From assembly GCA_910579545.1 (NCBI GenBank), contig CAJTVI010000006.1:1-64000 (forward strand): DNA of 64,000 nt. Direction: 5' to 3'. A program made the translations under genes and the position numbers. Positions 51,126 to 60,789 of the stretch are shown here, piece by piece; positions within the stretch are counted from its first letter, which is position 1; the number at the start of each line of letters is the position of its first letter. This DNA comes from an uncultured Oscillospiraceae bacterium. Lineage in GTDB: Bacteria > Bacillota > Clostridia > Oscillospirales > Ruminococcaceae. A model generated the notes under the pieces. It saw nothing but the letters and a program-made list of their open reading frames with translations. It searched no databases and was not told where the DNA came from.

Positions 51126-53482
51126 TCAAGACCCTTGCCGCAAGTCTCAAGCGGGACAAAGAGAAATTCCGCGTCCCGCGCTCGGTGCAGGACGCCATCC
51201 CCATCCGCCGCATCTGGCCGGATGGGATTTTTCTTTGCGGGCAGGACGGCTATTCCCGCTCCTACCGGTTTACCGACATCAATTACGCGGTCGCCAGCAA
51301 GGAGGACAAGCTGGCCATGTTCCTCGATTACTCCGAGTTGCTCAACGCGCTGGATTCGGGAACCTGCGCCAAAATCACCATCCACAACCGCAAGGTGGAC
51401 AAAAGCCGGTACGAGCAGGACCTGCTGTTGCCCATGAAAAAGGACGGCCTGGACGGATACCGCCGCGAGTACAACGCCATGCTGCGCTCCAAGATCACGG
51501 CCACCAGCAGCAGCGTGATGCGGGAGCAGTACCTCACCCTCTCGGCGCACAAGAAAAACATCGAGGAGGCCCGGTCGTATTTCGCCCGCGTGGGCGGTGA
51601 GATCACGGCGCGATTTGCAAAGCTGTCCTCCCAGGCCACACCGATGGACGCCGCCGAACGCCTTTCCCTGTTGCACGACTTTTTCCAAGATGGCAAACCT
51701 GCATCGTTCCCCTTTGACATAGCCGACCGCGCCAAGCTGGGCCATGGTAGCAAGGAGTGGTTCTGCCCGGACAGCATCGAGTTTTACGCCGACCATTTCA
51801 AGCTGGACGGCCGCTTTGGCCGGGTACTCTACCTGCGGGATTACGCCAGCTACATCAAGGACAGTTTTATCAACGAGCTCTGCGAGCTCGACCGCAGCCT
51901 CATGCTCTCCATCGACATTCTGCCAGTACCCACGGATGAGGCTGCGCGGGAGCTGCAAAACAAACTGCTGGGGATCGAGACCAACGTGACCAACTGGCAG
52001 CGGCGGCAGAACAATGCCAGCAACTTTTCGGCGGTCGTCCCCTATGATATGCAGCTCCAGCGGAAAGAGACCACCGAGTTTCTGGATGACCTGACCGGCC
52101 GGGATCAGCGCATGATGTTCGGCCTTGTGACGCTGGTGCATCTGGCCGACACCAAGGAGCAGTTAGATGCCGACACCGAGAGCCTGCTGGCGGTGGGCGG
52201 CAAGCACCGATGCGAGCTCTCCACCCTGCGCTGGCAGCAGCGGGACGGCCTCGACACGGCCCTGCCGTATGGGGTGCGGCATATCCACGCTTTGCGCACC
52301 CTCACCACCGAGAGCACCGCCGTCCTCATGCCGTTCAAGGCACAAGAGCTCTGCCACCCGGACGGCATCTATTATGGCCAGAACGCCGTCTCCGGCAACA
52401 TGATCCGCATCGACCGGTCAAAGCTGCTCAACGGCCACTCGTTCCGGCTTGGTGTGTCCGGCAGCGGAAAATCCATGAGCGCCAAGGAGGAGATCGTACA
52501 CATTGCCCTTGCTACCGAGGATGACATCCTTATCCTTGACCCAGAGTCGGAATTTGGCCCGCTGGCAAAGGCGCTCGGCGGCGAGGTGCTGCCCATCTCC
52601 CCGCACAGCAACGTTCACCTCAACGCGCTGGACATGGACAAAGCCTATGGCGAGGGGCAGAACCCCCTCATCGACAAGGTGCAGCTCATCCTCTCGATGT
52701 TCGAGCCGCTGGCCGAGCGGGGAACGCTCTCCGCCCGGCAGAAATCCCTGCTCGACCGCTGCGCCCGGATCACCTACGGCAGCTACCTTTGCGGGGGATG
52801 CACCGGCGAGCCGCCCACCCTGACCGACTTTCGAAATGTTCTGCTTGCCCAACCGGAGCAGGAAGCCCACGACCTGGCCCTCGCCGCAGAGCTCTACACC
52901 ACCGGCAGTCTCAATGTTTTTGCCCACCAGACCAATGTGGACACCTATGCCCGCATCCTCGTGTATGACATCCGGGAACTGGACGAGCAGCTGCGGCCGG
53001 TGGGCATGGTGGTGACGCTGGACGCCATCTTCAATCGGGTGATCCGCAACTGGCGGCAGGGCAGGCGCACCTGGGTGTTCGCGGACGAGTTCTATCTCCT
53101 GTTCCGCTATTCCTACAGTGCCGATTTCTTCTACCGGTTGTTCAAACGCCTGCGAAAATACAATGCGTATATCACGGCGGTGAGCCAGAATGTGGAAGAA
53201 ATCCTGCAATCTGACACCGCACGGCTGATGCTGGCGAACAGCGAGTTCCTCGTGATGCTCAACCAGGCCGCCACCGACCGGGACGAGCTGGCAAAGCTGC
53301 TGAGTATTTCCGAAAACCAGCTATCCCACATTACAAACGTCCCGGCCGGGCATGGGCTGATCCGCTGCGGCGGGGTGATCGTGCCGTTCCAGAATGACTT
53401 TCCCAAAGACACGGCGCTTTACCGCTTGATGACGACCAAGCCGGACGAAGCGTGGGCGATAGAGAAGGCAGGAGGTGAATAG
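51122..53482 (+). CDS. virB4: VirB4-like transfer ATPase
   Basis: 786 residues from ATG 51122, which overlaps prgI (ATGA). An N-terminal domain (DGIFLCGQDGYSRSYRFTDI) precedes the ATPase: Walker A GVSGSGKSMSAKEE near 445, Walker B TWVFADEFYLLFRYS near 650, and the later SQNVEEILQSDTARLMLANS typical of VirB4/TraE. It powers assembly and transfer. Length fits the family. Confidence 0.95.
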   Translation: MIKTLAASLKRDKEKFRVPRSVQDAIPIRRIWPDGIFLCGQDGYSRSYRFTDINYAVASKEDKLAMFLDYSELLNALDSGTCAKITIHNRKVDKSRYEQDLLLPMKKDGLDGYRREYNAMLRSKITATSSSVMREQYLTLSAHKKNIEEARSYFARVGGEITARFAKLSSQATPMDAAERLSLLHDFFQDGKPASFPFDIADRAKLGHGSKEWFCPDSIEFYADHFKLDGRFGRVLYLRDYASYIKDSFINELCELDRSLMLSIDILPVPTDEAARELQNKLLGIETNVTNWQRRQNNASNFSAVVPYDMQLQRKETTEFLDDLTGRDQRMMFGLVTLVHLADTKEQLDADTESLLAVGGKHRCELSTLRWQQRDGLDTALPYGVRHIHALRTLTTESTAVLMPFKAQELCHPDGIYYGQNAVSGNMIRIDRSKLLNGHSFRLGVSGSGKSMSAKEEIVHIALATEDDILILDPESEFGPLAKALGGEVLPISPHSNVHLNALDMDKAYGEGQNPLIDKVQLILSMFEPLAERGTLSARQKSLLDRCARITYGSYLCGGCTGEPPTLTDFRNVLLAQPEQEAHDLALAAELYTTGSLNVFAHQTNVDTYARILVYDIRELDEQLRPVGMVVTLDAIFNRVIRNWRQGRRTWVFADEFYLLFRYSYSADFFYRLFKRLRKYNAYITAVSQNVEEILQSDTARLMLANSEFLVMLNQAATDRDELAKLLSISENQLSHITNVPAGHGLIRCGGVIVPFQNDFPKDTALYRLMTTKPDEAWAIEKAGGE

Positions 53483-53484
53483 GG

Positions 53485-53856
53485 ATGAGTTGCGGCAAGG
53501 ATGCAATGGCCGAGAAGTTCGAAGAAGTTACTGTGTTTGATCAGCCGATGATCTTTACCTGCCTGCGGATCGACCGCGAGACGGTGCCCAAGGGGGTGTA
53601 TCTGTATGAGGTACAACACGACAGTAACTGTCAGGGAATCCCTGTGCAGATTGCGGAATACATCCTCGTGAACCATTGGGGGACCCTGCTCACAAGCCGT
53701 CCGATTCGGCTGGACACCCACCCTGCGAGCGGCAAAAGGTACCGGCTGCTTGATCCCGAAAAAGATTGGAACTATGAGGGACTCGGCACCACCCTGCAGG
53801 AGTATCTGAAAAAGCACCCGCCGGTCAAGGCGAAACACCGGGGCGAAGAACGGTGA
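53485..53856 (+). CDS. LPD28-like small ICE protein
   Basis: 123 residues. EEVTVFDQPMIFTCLRIDRE and VPKGVYLYEVQHD match the LPD28-type domain often found beside conjugation genes; EYILVNHWGTLLTSRPI continues it. Function unknown. It begins 2 nt after the virB4 stop. Confidence 0.75.
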   Translation: MSCGKDAMAEKFEEVTVFDQPMIFTCLRIDRETVPKGVYLYEVQHDSNCQGIPVQIAEYILVNHWGTLLTSRPIRLDTHPASGKRYRLLDPEKDWNYEGLGTTLQEYLKKHPPVKAKHRGEER

Positions 53857-53921
53857 TCCCGGCCTTGCGTTTGCATTCATTTTACGGTATTATTGGACGG
53901 GCAGGGGGTGGAAAAGCAGGA

Positions 53922-54074
53922 ATGAACGATTTGGAAAAGCAGCAGAAGCGCAGCGGCCAAAACGTGGCCTTTGAGCGTATCCGGCGCATCACCGGGTACC
54001 TTGTAGGCACCACGGACCGCTGGAACGACGCCAAGAAAGCGGAACTCCGCGACCGGGTAAAGCACACAAAATAA
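53922..54074 (+). CDS. Short NrdD-like C-terminal protein
   Basis: 50 residues. ERIRRITGYLVGTTDRWNDA KKAELRDRVKH resembles the C-terminal glycine-radical end of anaerobic ribonucleotide reductase (pattern VVGYYRPVxxWNKGK), but the radical glycine region is not convincing. Such stand-alone fragments are common in Clostridium ICEs. ATG 53922 is used; SD is weak. A terminator follows. Confidence 0.6.
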   Translation: MNDLEKQQKRSGQNVAFERIRRITGYLVGTTDRWNDAKKAELRDRVKHTK

Positions 54075-54090
54075 GGCACCAACCTATAGC

Positions 54091-54123
54091 GCCCACCGGG
54101 TTTTCCCCGGTGGGCATTTCTTT
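54091..54123 (+). terminator. Terminator before the hydrolase gene
   Basis: GCCCACCGGG (54091-54100) pairs with CCCGGTGGGC (54106-54115), then ATTTCTTTG. Confidence 0.75.
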
Positions 54124-54141
54124 GTAAAGGGGGAACTGCAG

Positions 54142-55953
54142 ATCCGGGAAGTCAAAGAGAGGGAGCAAACCATTAGGCCCAAAATGCCAAAAGCCCGCCA
54201 GCCAAAGCAGTGGGTAAAGCCAACTGCGCCGTCTCTGCACGACAAGGCGGCGGGCCAGCTGGTGCGCGAGATGGAGCGCAGCACAGAATCTCCGTTCGGC
54301 GTGTCCGAGGAGCGGCAGGAGGAGCGGCGGGCGGGGGCTGCTGTTAAGGAAACAGGAAAAGCAGCCGTGCTGTCCGTATACCGGGCGGGCCGCGGCATGG
54401 ATTCGGCTGTCCGGCAGGTCGCCCGGAATGTGGTTCGGCAGAATGCGTCCGGACACAGTGCGGGGCCGGGCAATGCAAGTCCTGTCCATATGCATCAGAG
54501 CGGGCCAGCAGGACAGGCGCCGGTTCTGCATCCTATCAGGCAGCCAATGCCTACCCCGGAGCAGCGCGGCCGGGCGCTGGCACAAAAGCGTGCCAGACAG
54601 CGCACCGACCGGCTGCGGGAACAGGCGGCTGCGGCCGGGGCAGGACGTACAGAGATGCCGGATGCCCGCCCCGGAAACCCCGCCAAAGGCCCCCGCAAAC
54701 CGCCTGTTCCCAGCCTGCGGGACACCCCAGCGCAAGCCCAAACCGCCCCGCACACGGCCAGCGTGGCGGCCCAGCGGGCGCGGCGGCTGGCCGTGCGCAG
54801 CAAGCAGGTGTCGCAGGCAACCGTGCGCGGTATTCGGTCGGTCGTGCAAAGGCTGCTGGCCTTATTTAAGACGATGGCTGCGGCAGCCAAAAGCCTTGCC
54901 GCTGCTCTCGCAGCCGGCGGCGCGGCCGCCGCGCTGGTCGAGGTGTTTATCTGCTTGGTTGCCATGGTGGCCGGCTCGGCATTCGGCATCTTTTTTGCCG
55001 TCCAGCCCACAGGGAATGGCATTGCTTTGCAGGACGCTGTCCGGCAGCTCAGTGAGGAATATCATTCGCAGATCAGAGAGATCGAACAGAGCATCCCGCA
55101 TGACAGGGTGGAATACCTCCCGGACGGCCTGACCGCCATCCCATGGCAGGAGGTGCTGTCGGTGTTTGCGGCGGATATGGCGGCGGCGGAAAACGGCCAG
55201 CCGGTCGCTGTGCTGGAAAGCGCACAGATCGGCCGGCTGGAAGAAATCCTTTGGCAGATGAATCCGGTATCCCACCGGACCTACACGGAGGAACACGAGG
55301 AGGAACGGACCACTGTGGACGAGGCCGGGGAAGAAACAACAGAGACCGTGACCATCACCGAAACGGTGCTGGAGATCACGGTCCAGCATAAGGCCCCGCA
55401 GGAGATGGCCGCTGCGCTCGGCTTCACCGCACGGCAGGACGAACAGCTTGCGCTCCTGTCCGACCCGCTGTACCAAGCGCTCTGGATGGAACTGCTGGGC
55501 GGGTATGTCAGCGGCGGCGGGGAGATCCTTACGCCGGGCAATGTGCCGGCCGGCTCCGGTCTTTTCCAGTGGCCGCTGCCTGAGGCGTTCAGGATCACCT
55601 CCGACTTTGGCGAGCGCGTTGATCCCATCTCCGGCGAGAGCAGCTTCCACACCGGCACCGACATCGCGGCCCCCGAGGGGACGCCGATCCTGGCCGCGGC
55701 AAACGGCACGGTCACCCTTGCCAACGGTACAGACCCATGGGGCGGCGGATATGGGTACTATGTAAAAATCAGCCATGGCGGCGGCATGGAAACGCTTTAT
55801 GCGCATTGCTCCGCCATCTGCGTTACTCCCGGCCAGACCGTCCGGCAGGGCGAGGTGATTGGGTTTGTGGGGAGTACCGGAAACAGTACAGGAAACCATC
55901 TGCATTTTGAATTGCGGGTAAATAATCAACCGTTAGACGCTTTCAACCATTAA
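54142..55953 (+). CDS. M23-family cell-wall hydrolase of the transfer machinery
   Basis: About 603 residues. A basic, Ala/Arg/Pro-rich N-terminal part (1-230), one membrane helix (about 265-288), a helical region, and a C-terminal LytM/M23 peptidase domain with SSFHTGTDIAAPEGTP near 500 and GNHLHFELRVN near 585 (both Zn motifs). It should open peptidoglycan locally for the channel. The ATG at 54184 lacks an SD; AAAGGGGG lies 8 nt before ATC 54142 (and 2 nt before CTG 54136), so the start is likely noncanonical. It ends 14 nt before the convergent DUF2264 gene; the last residues (QPLDAFNH) may be altered by the element boundary. Confidence 0.85.
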   Translation: MREVKEREQTIRPKMPKARQPKQWVKPTAPSLHDKAAGQLVREMERSTESPFGVSEERQEERRAGAAVKETGKAAVLSVYRAGRGMDSAVRQVARNVVRQNASGHSAGPGNASPVHMHQSGPAGQAPVLHPIRQPMPTPEQRGRALAQKRARQRTDRLREQAAAAGAGRTEMPDARPGNPAKGPRKPPVPSLRDTPAQAQTAPHTASVAAQRARRLAVRSKQVSQATVRGIRSVVQRLLALFKTMAAAAKSLAAALAAGGAAAALVEVFICLVAMVAGSAFGIFFAVQPTGNGIALQDAVRQLSEEYHSQIREIEQSIPHDRVEYLPDGLTAIPWQEVLSVFAADMAAAENGQPVAVLESAQIGRLEEILWQMNPVSHRTYTEEHEEERTTVDEAGEETTETVTITETVLEITVQHKAPQEMAAALGFTARQDEQLALLSDPLYQALWMELLGGYVSGGGEILTPGNVPAGSGLFQWPLPEAFRITSDFGERVDPISGESSFHTGTDIAAPEGTPILAAANGTVTLANGTDPWGGGYGYYVKISHGGGMETLYAHCSAICVTPGQTVRQGEVIGFVGSTGNSTGNHLHFELRVNNQPLDAFNH

Positions 55954-55967
55954 TTATCTGAAATCCG

Positions 55968-57686
55968 CTAATCTGTAATGATGGAGGTGAGTACGTTCGT
56001 TATTCCCTCCCGAACAGAAAACTTCACAGCGGGTATAGATGTTCGGGGGAAAAGCAGATTTGTGTTAGGGGCAGCTTGAATAATTACACCCTCTGTTTGT
56101 TCTATATTACCGTCCAGATCATGCAAATATACCGTACAGCTGCCCAAATCACTCCGCACCTGCGCGGTTACATTGTCCGTTTCAGCAGCGTAGTTTTTGT
56201 ATTCCAATGGATGAGAAAACCCGCAGTCATACGCAACGCAGTTCTGCCAGCTAACGATTGTGTGCCTTCGGGAATGGCCATGAAGAGTTGGCGTTATTAC
56301 AGTTGTAACGTCGATGCCAGGGAAAGGCGACCACTGTGTTGTAATAGTGCCATTGGAAATCTGGACTTTGCTGGGAGCTTTTCTTCCTACGAAGATGTCG
56401 CCGACCTTAAACACAAGATCACTGTCTGGAGCCATCAAGGCAAGACTTACATTTTCCTTCCGAACAGAGAACCCATATTTGGAGCTATATGCAAACTTTG
56501 CATATTTTTCCTCATAATGCCCCAGCGGGTACGGCTCATCATATAATCCGGCAGGAAGCAATGTTGCCGTATCCCCGCTGTTTACCATAATCATTTTTGC
56601 TCTATCTAATGTTTTAATTTCGTCAAAAGCGGGAAAATCCACCGCTTTTGTACTCCAGTATGGATGATTGTCGGGAAGGCCAAGTACCAAAAAAGTCTTT
56701 AATGCCCATAGGGGTGAACCAGGGGCATTGTAGTTTTCTGCCATTATCAGATTTGGATAGCGATACCCAATCGTCAATATCCCCGAAAAGTCTCTCATAT
56801 GGCTTTGCCACCAATATTCCAAATGCCGTTCAATGATACCTTTCATCGTGGCAAGCGGAAGCGGCTCGATGCCCGCATATATGCATGCACTAAAGAAAGC
56901 CGCCTCGGCAAAGCGATATGTAAGGCTGCGTCCATATGGAACCGCGGCACCAGTTTTATCAAACCAGTACACAAATTGCTGTCCAAAGATATTTGCCCGT
57001 TCTTTAAACTGCTGAGATTGTACCGGATCGCGCTCCTGCATAAATGTAGCATAAAGCAATCCATAAAAATGGAAAGCAAACGCATTGTAATAATCAAACT
57101 GACTATATGGATAGGCATCGGTATACCATCCGTCACCGACGTATAAGCTATTGATATTGCTAAGGCATTTATCAAGGGCCTGCTGATTGAATCGGTCCGA
57201 ACCAACCTTTAGCAGAGCTACGTTAACAAGAACTCCAAAAAACGCCCAATTGGTTAACCACAATGCATGGTCATTGATGGTTCCCAGCCAAGCCGTCAAA
57301 TTTGATTTTGCTTCGGGAGACAATGGGTCCCATAGTTTTTGGGGGGCCAGTATCATCCCCAATGATATAGCTGCCATCTCAACAAACAGCTGGCTGTAGT
57401 CGTCCGGGGTACCCCAGTATTCGGGAGCTTTGGGGTCGGTTCCTTTTGTGATTCCACGCAGGTAAATGTTTTCCAGCTGCTCGTTTGATCCACCACCGCT
57501 TAAGTATGGAGCAAGTCCCCAAAGCACACGCGCAAACGCTTCAATGTTGGCGATGTTTTCCGAGTAACCCGCCCCCGTATACCCCAAAACCAAGCGGGAA
57601 TCCCCATCTGTATAATGAGGCAATACCGCATTCAACAGGTCGAACAGGTTATTTTGATAATCTTGCTTTGATACAAATGCCATCAT
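55968..57686 (-). CDS. DUF2264 family protein, carbohydrate-related
   Basis: 572 residues. N-terminal YSENIANIEAFARVLWGLAPYL, WLGTINDHALWLTNWAFF and YNAFAFHFYGLLYATFM follow DUF2264, a predicted (alpha/alpha)6-barrel-like family found with polysaccharide-degradation genes and related in shape to polysaccharide lyases and GH88/105 enzymes. The C-terminal ~200 residues are beta-rich. AGGAAG precedes ATG 57686. Composition is lower in GC than the ICE. It belongs to the same locus as the GH88 hydrolase; the exact activity is unknown. Confidence 0.82.
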   Translation of the reverse strand: MMAFVSKQDYQNNLFDLLNAVLPHYTDGDSRLVLGYTGAGYSENIANIEAFARVLWGLAPYLSGGGSNEQLENIYLRGITKGTDPKAPEYWGTPDDYSQLFVEMAAISLGMILAPQKLWDPLSPEAKSNLTAWLGTINDHALWLTNWAFFGVLVNVALLKVGSDRFNQQALDKCLSNINSLYVGDGWYTDAYPYSQFDYYNAFAFHFYGLLYATFMQERDPVQSQQFKERANIFGQQFVYWFDKTGAAVPYGRSLTYRFAEAAFFSACIYAGIEPLPLATMKGIIERHLEYWWQSHMRDFSGILTIGYRYPNLIMAENYNAPGSPLWALKTFLVLGLPDNHPYWSTKAVDFPAFDEIKTLDRAKMIMVNSGDTATLLPAGLYDEPYPLGHYEEKYAKFAYSSKYGFSVRKENVSLALMAPDSDLVFKVGDIFVGRKAPSKVQISNGTITTQWSPFPGIDVTTVITPTLHGHSRRHTIVSWQNCVAYDCGFSHPLEYKNYAAETDNVTAQVRSDLGSCTVYLHDLDGNIEQTEGVIIQAAPNTNLLFPRTSIPAVKFSVREGITNVLTSIITD

Positions 57687-57710
57687 ACATCTTCCTAAAA
57701 ACGCTTTGTA

Positions 57711-58118
57711 CTATACAACGATCCTTCCATTTTCGTCCGCAGCCTTGGGAAAAGCAGCCATCCAGTCGATAAGGGTCATGCCGATGCTGATTCCTGACCA
57801 GCATACGGCAAGATAAATAACCCCTTTGACCCAGTGACGGGCGTAAAAATGATGGACTCCGAACATTCCCAAAAGATGCAGCCACAGATATACTTTCCGC
57901 TGAACAACAGTTTCTTTATGGAACCGTTCGCGCATGGCCGTGTAAAACCCAAGCAGCCTCTCCATGACCGTTTTTTTGTTGTATTGTGGGTTTACCTCAG
58001 AGGCAATATCGGGATATTGTTCCCTCAGCTGATCCAACTCGTCATAGGCAGCCACCATCTCGGCAGCATTGATCTTTTCCGTTTCGGGCCGCTGCACGCG
58101 GTCTTTGCTTTTCTTCAT
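57711..58118 (-). CDS. TM2-domain membrane protein
   Basis: 135 residues. A charged N-terminal half (YDELDQLREQYPDIASEVNP), then two membrane helices with a polar turn: YLWLHLLGMFGVHHFYARHW and GVIYLAVCWSGISIGMTLID, the TM2 signature. AAGGAG lies 8 nt before the ATG. It is 24 bp upstream of DUF2264, so the two are probably co-transcribed. Function unknown. Confidence 0.8.
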   Translation of the reverse strand: MKKSKDRVQRPETEKINAAEMVAAYDELDQLREQYPDIASEVNPQYNKKTVMERLLGFYTAMRERFHKETVVQRKVYLWLHLLGMFGVHHFYARHWVKGVIYLAVCWSGISIGMTLIDWMAAFPKAADENGRIVV

Positions 58119-58306
58119 CGGTAATCTCCTTGCTCCGGCTTTATCGATTATTTATAAACCGATACTTCTGTACATGGCCCTATACGAAAATGATCCTGAG
58201 GGCCGCGGCCGAAAATGGGCCTTTTATCCTGCTTTTGCAAAAGGGAACATCGCATGACAAGGGCGCACACGGTTTTTGGGCAACGCATATCTGTTTGGGG
58301 GTATTG

Positions 58307-59098
58307 TTACGGCTGCTTGCCGATGTAGGCCAGGATGCCGCCGTCTACATAGAGGATGTGGCCGTTGACGAAGTCGGACGCGGCCGAGGCAAGGAAAACC
58401 GCCGGGCCGCCCAGGTCCTCGGCCTCGCCCCAGCGATTGGCCGGGGTCTTGGCCAGGATGAACTGGTCGAAGGGATGCCTCGAGCCGTCCGGCTGTACCT
58501 CGCGCAGCGGCGCGGTTTGCGGGGTGGCGATGTAGCCGGGGCCGATGCCGTTGCACTGGATGTTGTACTGGCCGTACTCGCTGGCGATGTTTCTGGTCAG
58601 CATCTTCAGCCCGCCTTTGGCCGCTGCGTAGGCCGAGACGGTCTCGCGGCCAAGCTCGCTCATCATGGAACAGATGTTGATGATCTTACCGCCGCCCTTT
58701 TCGATCATGCCGGGGATCACCGCTTTCGCTACGATGAAGGGGCCGGTCAGGTCGATGTCGATCACCTGGCGGAAGTCCGCGGCGGCCATCTCGCACATCG
58801 GGATGCGCTTGATGATGCCCGCGTTATTCACCAGAATGTCGATCACCCCGACCTCCTGCCGGATCCGGGCCACCATCGCTCCGACCGCCGCCTCGTCGGT
58901 GACATCGCAGTTGTAGCCATGGGCCTCGATGCCAAGCTCCTTGTAGGCGGCGACGCCCTTTTCGATCAGGTCGGGTTTGCGGTCGTTAAAGACGATCCGG
59001 GCCCCGGCCTGCCCCAGGGCTTTGGCGATGGCAAAGCCAATGCCGTAGCTGGCCCCGGTGACCAAAGCCGTTTTACCGGTCAAATCAAATTGGTTCAT
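58307..59098 (-). CDS. SDR-family oxidoreductase, gluconate 5-dehydrogenase/KduD-like
   Basis: 263 residues. NAD(P)-binding GASYGIGFAIAKALGQAGA at the start, NNAGII near 90, and the YxxxK active site in ETVSAYAAAKGGLKM near 158. PGYIATPQTAPLREVQPDGS resembles gluconate 5-dehydrogenase and 2-keto-3-deoxygluconate dehydrogenase types. In this locus it probably reduces the keto-uronate made from unsaturated uronic acid. AAGGAGG precedes the ATG. Confidence 0.88.
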   Translation of the reverse strand: MNQFDLTGKTALVTGASYGIGFAIAKALGQAGARIVFNDRKPDLIEKGVAAYKELGIEAHGYNCDVTDEAAVGAMVARIRQEVGVIDILVNNAGIIKRIPMCEMAAADFRQVIDIDLTGPFIVAKAVIPGMIEKGGGKIINICSMMSELGRETVSAYAAAKGGLKMLTRNIASEYGQYNIQCNGIGPGYIATPQTAPLREVQPDGSRHPFDQFILAKTPANRWGEAEDLGGPAVFLASAASDFVNGHILYVDGGILAYIGKQP

Positions 59099-59189
59099 CT
59101 GTTCCTCCTTATGTTCAAAAGCGCCCCGGCAGCTGCAGGCCTGATGCGCTGCCGGGGCATTGTATCGTAAAAGTGCGACTGCAGAAAAA

Positions 59190-60677
59190 TCAGGCCGTTG
59201 CAGCCTTGGCCTTGATGGCGGCTATCTCGTCCTGGATCTCTTCCATCTTTTTCTTATCCAGCGGATAGAAATGCATGGCGATCAGGTTGACGCCGTTCAT
59301 GATGATCAGGATGCCGAAGGCGAGGAACAGCCCCACAAATTTGAGCTGCGGGGTCAGCGGGGTACCGATGTCGGGCATGGTATCCTTAAAGCCGATGGCG
59401 GCCAGCATCAGGCTGGCGATCATCGGGGCCACCGAGGAGACCATCTTATCCACAAAGCTGAAAAGGGTGCCGATCATGCCCGGCACATACCGGCCGGTGC
59501 GGTAGGTTTCGTAGTCGGTGCAGTCGGCCGTCATGGTGATGACCACCGCCGAAGAGATGTTCTGCATCCCCTGGGCAATCAGGTAAAGCGCAACAAAGGC
59601 AATGGTAAAGAAGGTAAAGCCTGTAAAGGCGCCGTCGCCGGGCAGGCTGAGGGTCGAGGGATCCCCAAACCACCACAGGGCCATCATCAGCGCGTTGGTA
59701 ATGACACAGCCGATGGAGCCTACGACCAGCGCGCGTTTTTGGCCCATCTCACGGGCAATGTAACCGACCCCAAACAGGATAAAGGCAATGGTCACAATCG
59801 TAGTGTAGCCCGCCACGATGCCGGACAGCGCATAGTTGCCTGCCACGATCCCGAACAGGATCAGGGTGACGGTCGTAGTTTTTGCGTTCATGCCCAGCTT
59901 ATCGGTGGAGGCGGAGGCAACCAGCATCTGGATGGCGCGATTGTGCATCAGAACATCGGCATAGTCCTTAAAGCCAACCTTTTGCTCCTTGCCGGTGCCA
60001 AAATACTTGATGTTGTCTTTGGGAGCGATCGAGATAAACGCGATGGCGGTGAGGATGACGGAGGAGATGCCCATGACCAGGAACATTTCCTGGAACACCC
60101 CAAGGGCTTCCATCTTGCCATATTTCGGCACCAGTACCAGGGACACCAACATTTCGCCCAGAGCAAATACGACCGGCGTGCAGATCCCGTCCACCACGCC
60201 AAAGATCGGGCGCTGTTTGGGGTCGTTGGTCAGGCAGCTTTGGCCGGCCTTGGTAATAATGCACTGGCAGGTATAGCCCAGATAGAAAATGGCGTTGATG
60301 ATAAAGAACCAGACCAGCCGGATGCCCTGCGGCAGCAGCGGCGTAACATAGTACATCAAAAAGACGGAAACGAACATGGTAACGTTGCCTATTACCATAA
60401 AGGGACGGTTTTTGCCGAATTTTCCGTTGGTGCGGTCCACGATCAGCCCCACAAACGGGTCGGTAACGCCGTCCCAGATACGGGAGATCATGCTGAACGA
60501 CCCCGCAAGGATCACCCCGGCGCCCACAAACCCCGTGAGATAGTAGGCAACATACCATGTCATAAACAGGTAACAGTTGGTTGCCGAGTTGTTGAGCGAA
60601 AAGCCTGCGACACGCCAGGTTGGTACGCCGTGCATACCATTTGGCCCATCGTAATGGCCGTCTGAGTACTTTGCCAT
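59190..60677 (-). CDS. GPH-family sugar:cation symporter (MFS fold)
   Basis: 495 residues with about 12 membrane helices. SRIWDGVTDPFVGLIVDRTN GKFGKNRPF near 65-95 is the glycoside-pentoside-hexuronide transporter signature (DxxxD and GKxRP). It should import a glycoside or hexuronide together with a cation. AGGAGG lies 7-8 nt before the ATG. It sits between the GH88 hydrolase and the SDR gene, all leftward. Confidence 0.9.
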   Translation of the reverse strand: MAKYSDGHYDGPNGMHGVPTWRVAGFSLNNSATNCYLFMTWYVAYYLTGFVGAGVILAGSFSMISRIWDGVTDPFVGLIVDRTNGKFGKNRPFMVIGNVTMFVSVFLMYYVTPLLPQGIRLVWFFIINAIFYLGYTCQCIITKAGQSCLTNDPKQRPIFGVVDGICTPVVFALGEMLVSLVLVPKYGKMEALGVFQEMFLVMGISSVILTAIAFISIAPKDNIKYFGTGKEQKVGFKDYADVLMHNRAIQMLVASASTDKLGMNAKTTTVTLILFGIVAGNYALSGIVAGYTTIVTIAFILFGVGYIAREMGQKRALVVGSIGCVITNALMMALWWFGDPSTLSLPGDGAFTGFTFFTIAFVALYLIAQGMQNISSAVVITMTADCTDYETYRTGRYVPGMIGTLFSFVDKMVSSVAPMIASLMLAAIGFKDTMPDIGTPLTPQLKFVGLFLAFGILIIMNGVNLIAMHFYPLDKKKMEEIQDEIAAIKAKAATA

Positions 60678-60789
60678 AATTGATTCCTCCTATTTTTATT
60701 TTCGGAGCCGGGATGACCGCGAGGAAAAACCAGCCCCTGATCCAAACCGCTTCTTTACTGCGGCCTGAATTTCACTGAAAAACAAGCAC

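Larger units (their letters stand above)
16662..55953. mobile_element. Integrative conjugative element (Tn1549-like transfer genes), possibly composite and truncated
   Basis: Contains a large serine recombinase, KilA-N and Xre regulators, two partition systems (ParB; ParM/ParR-like), MobC and relaxase, and transfer genes (VirD4, Maff2, VirB6-like, PrgI, VirB4, M23 hydrolase) with typical Firmicutes ICE accessory proteins. The large serine recombinase at 21643 splits it into a left regulatory module and a right transfer body. Its exact ends are not resolved: no convincing direct repeats were found by eye. The DUF4315/DUF4366, topoisomerase and giant helicase genes often present after the hydrolase are absent, and the element ends against a chromosomal gene. 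Confidence 0.75.
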
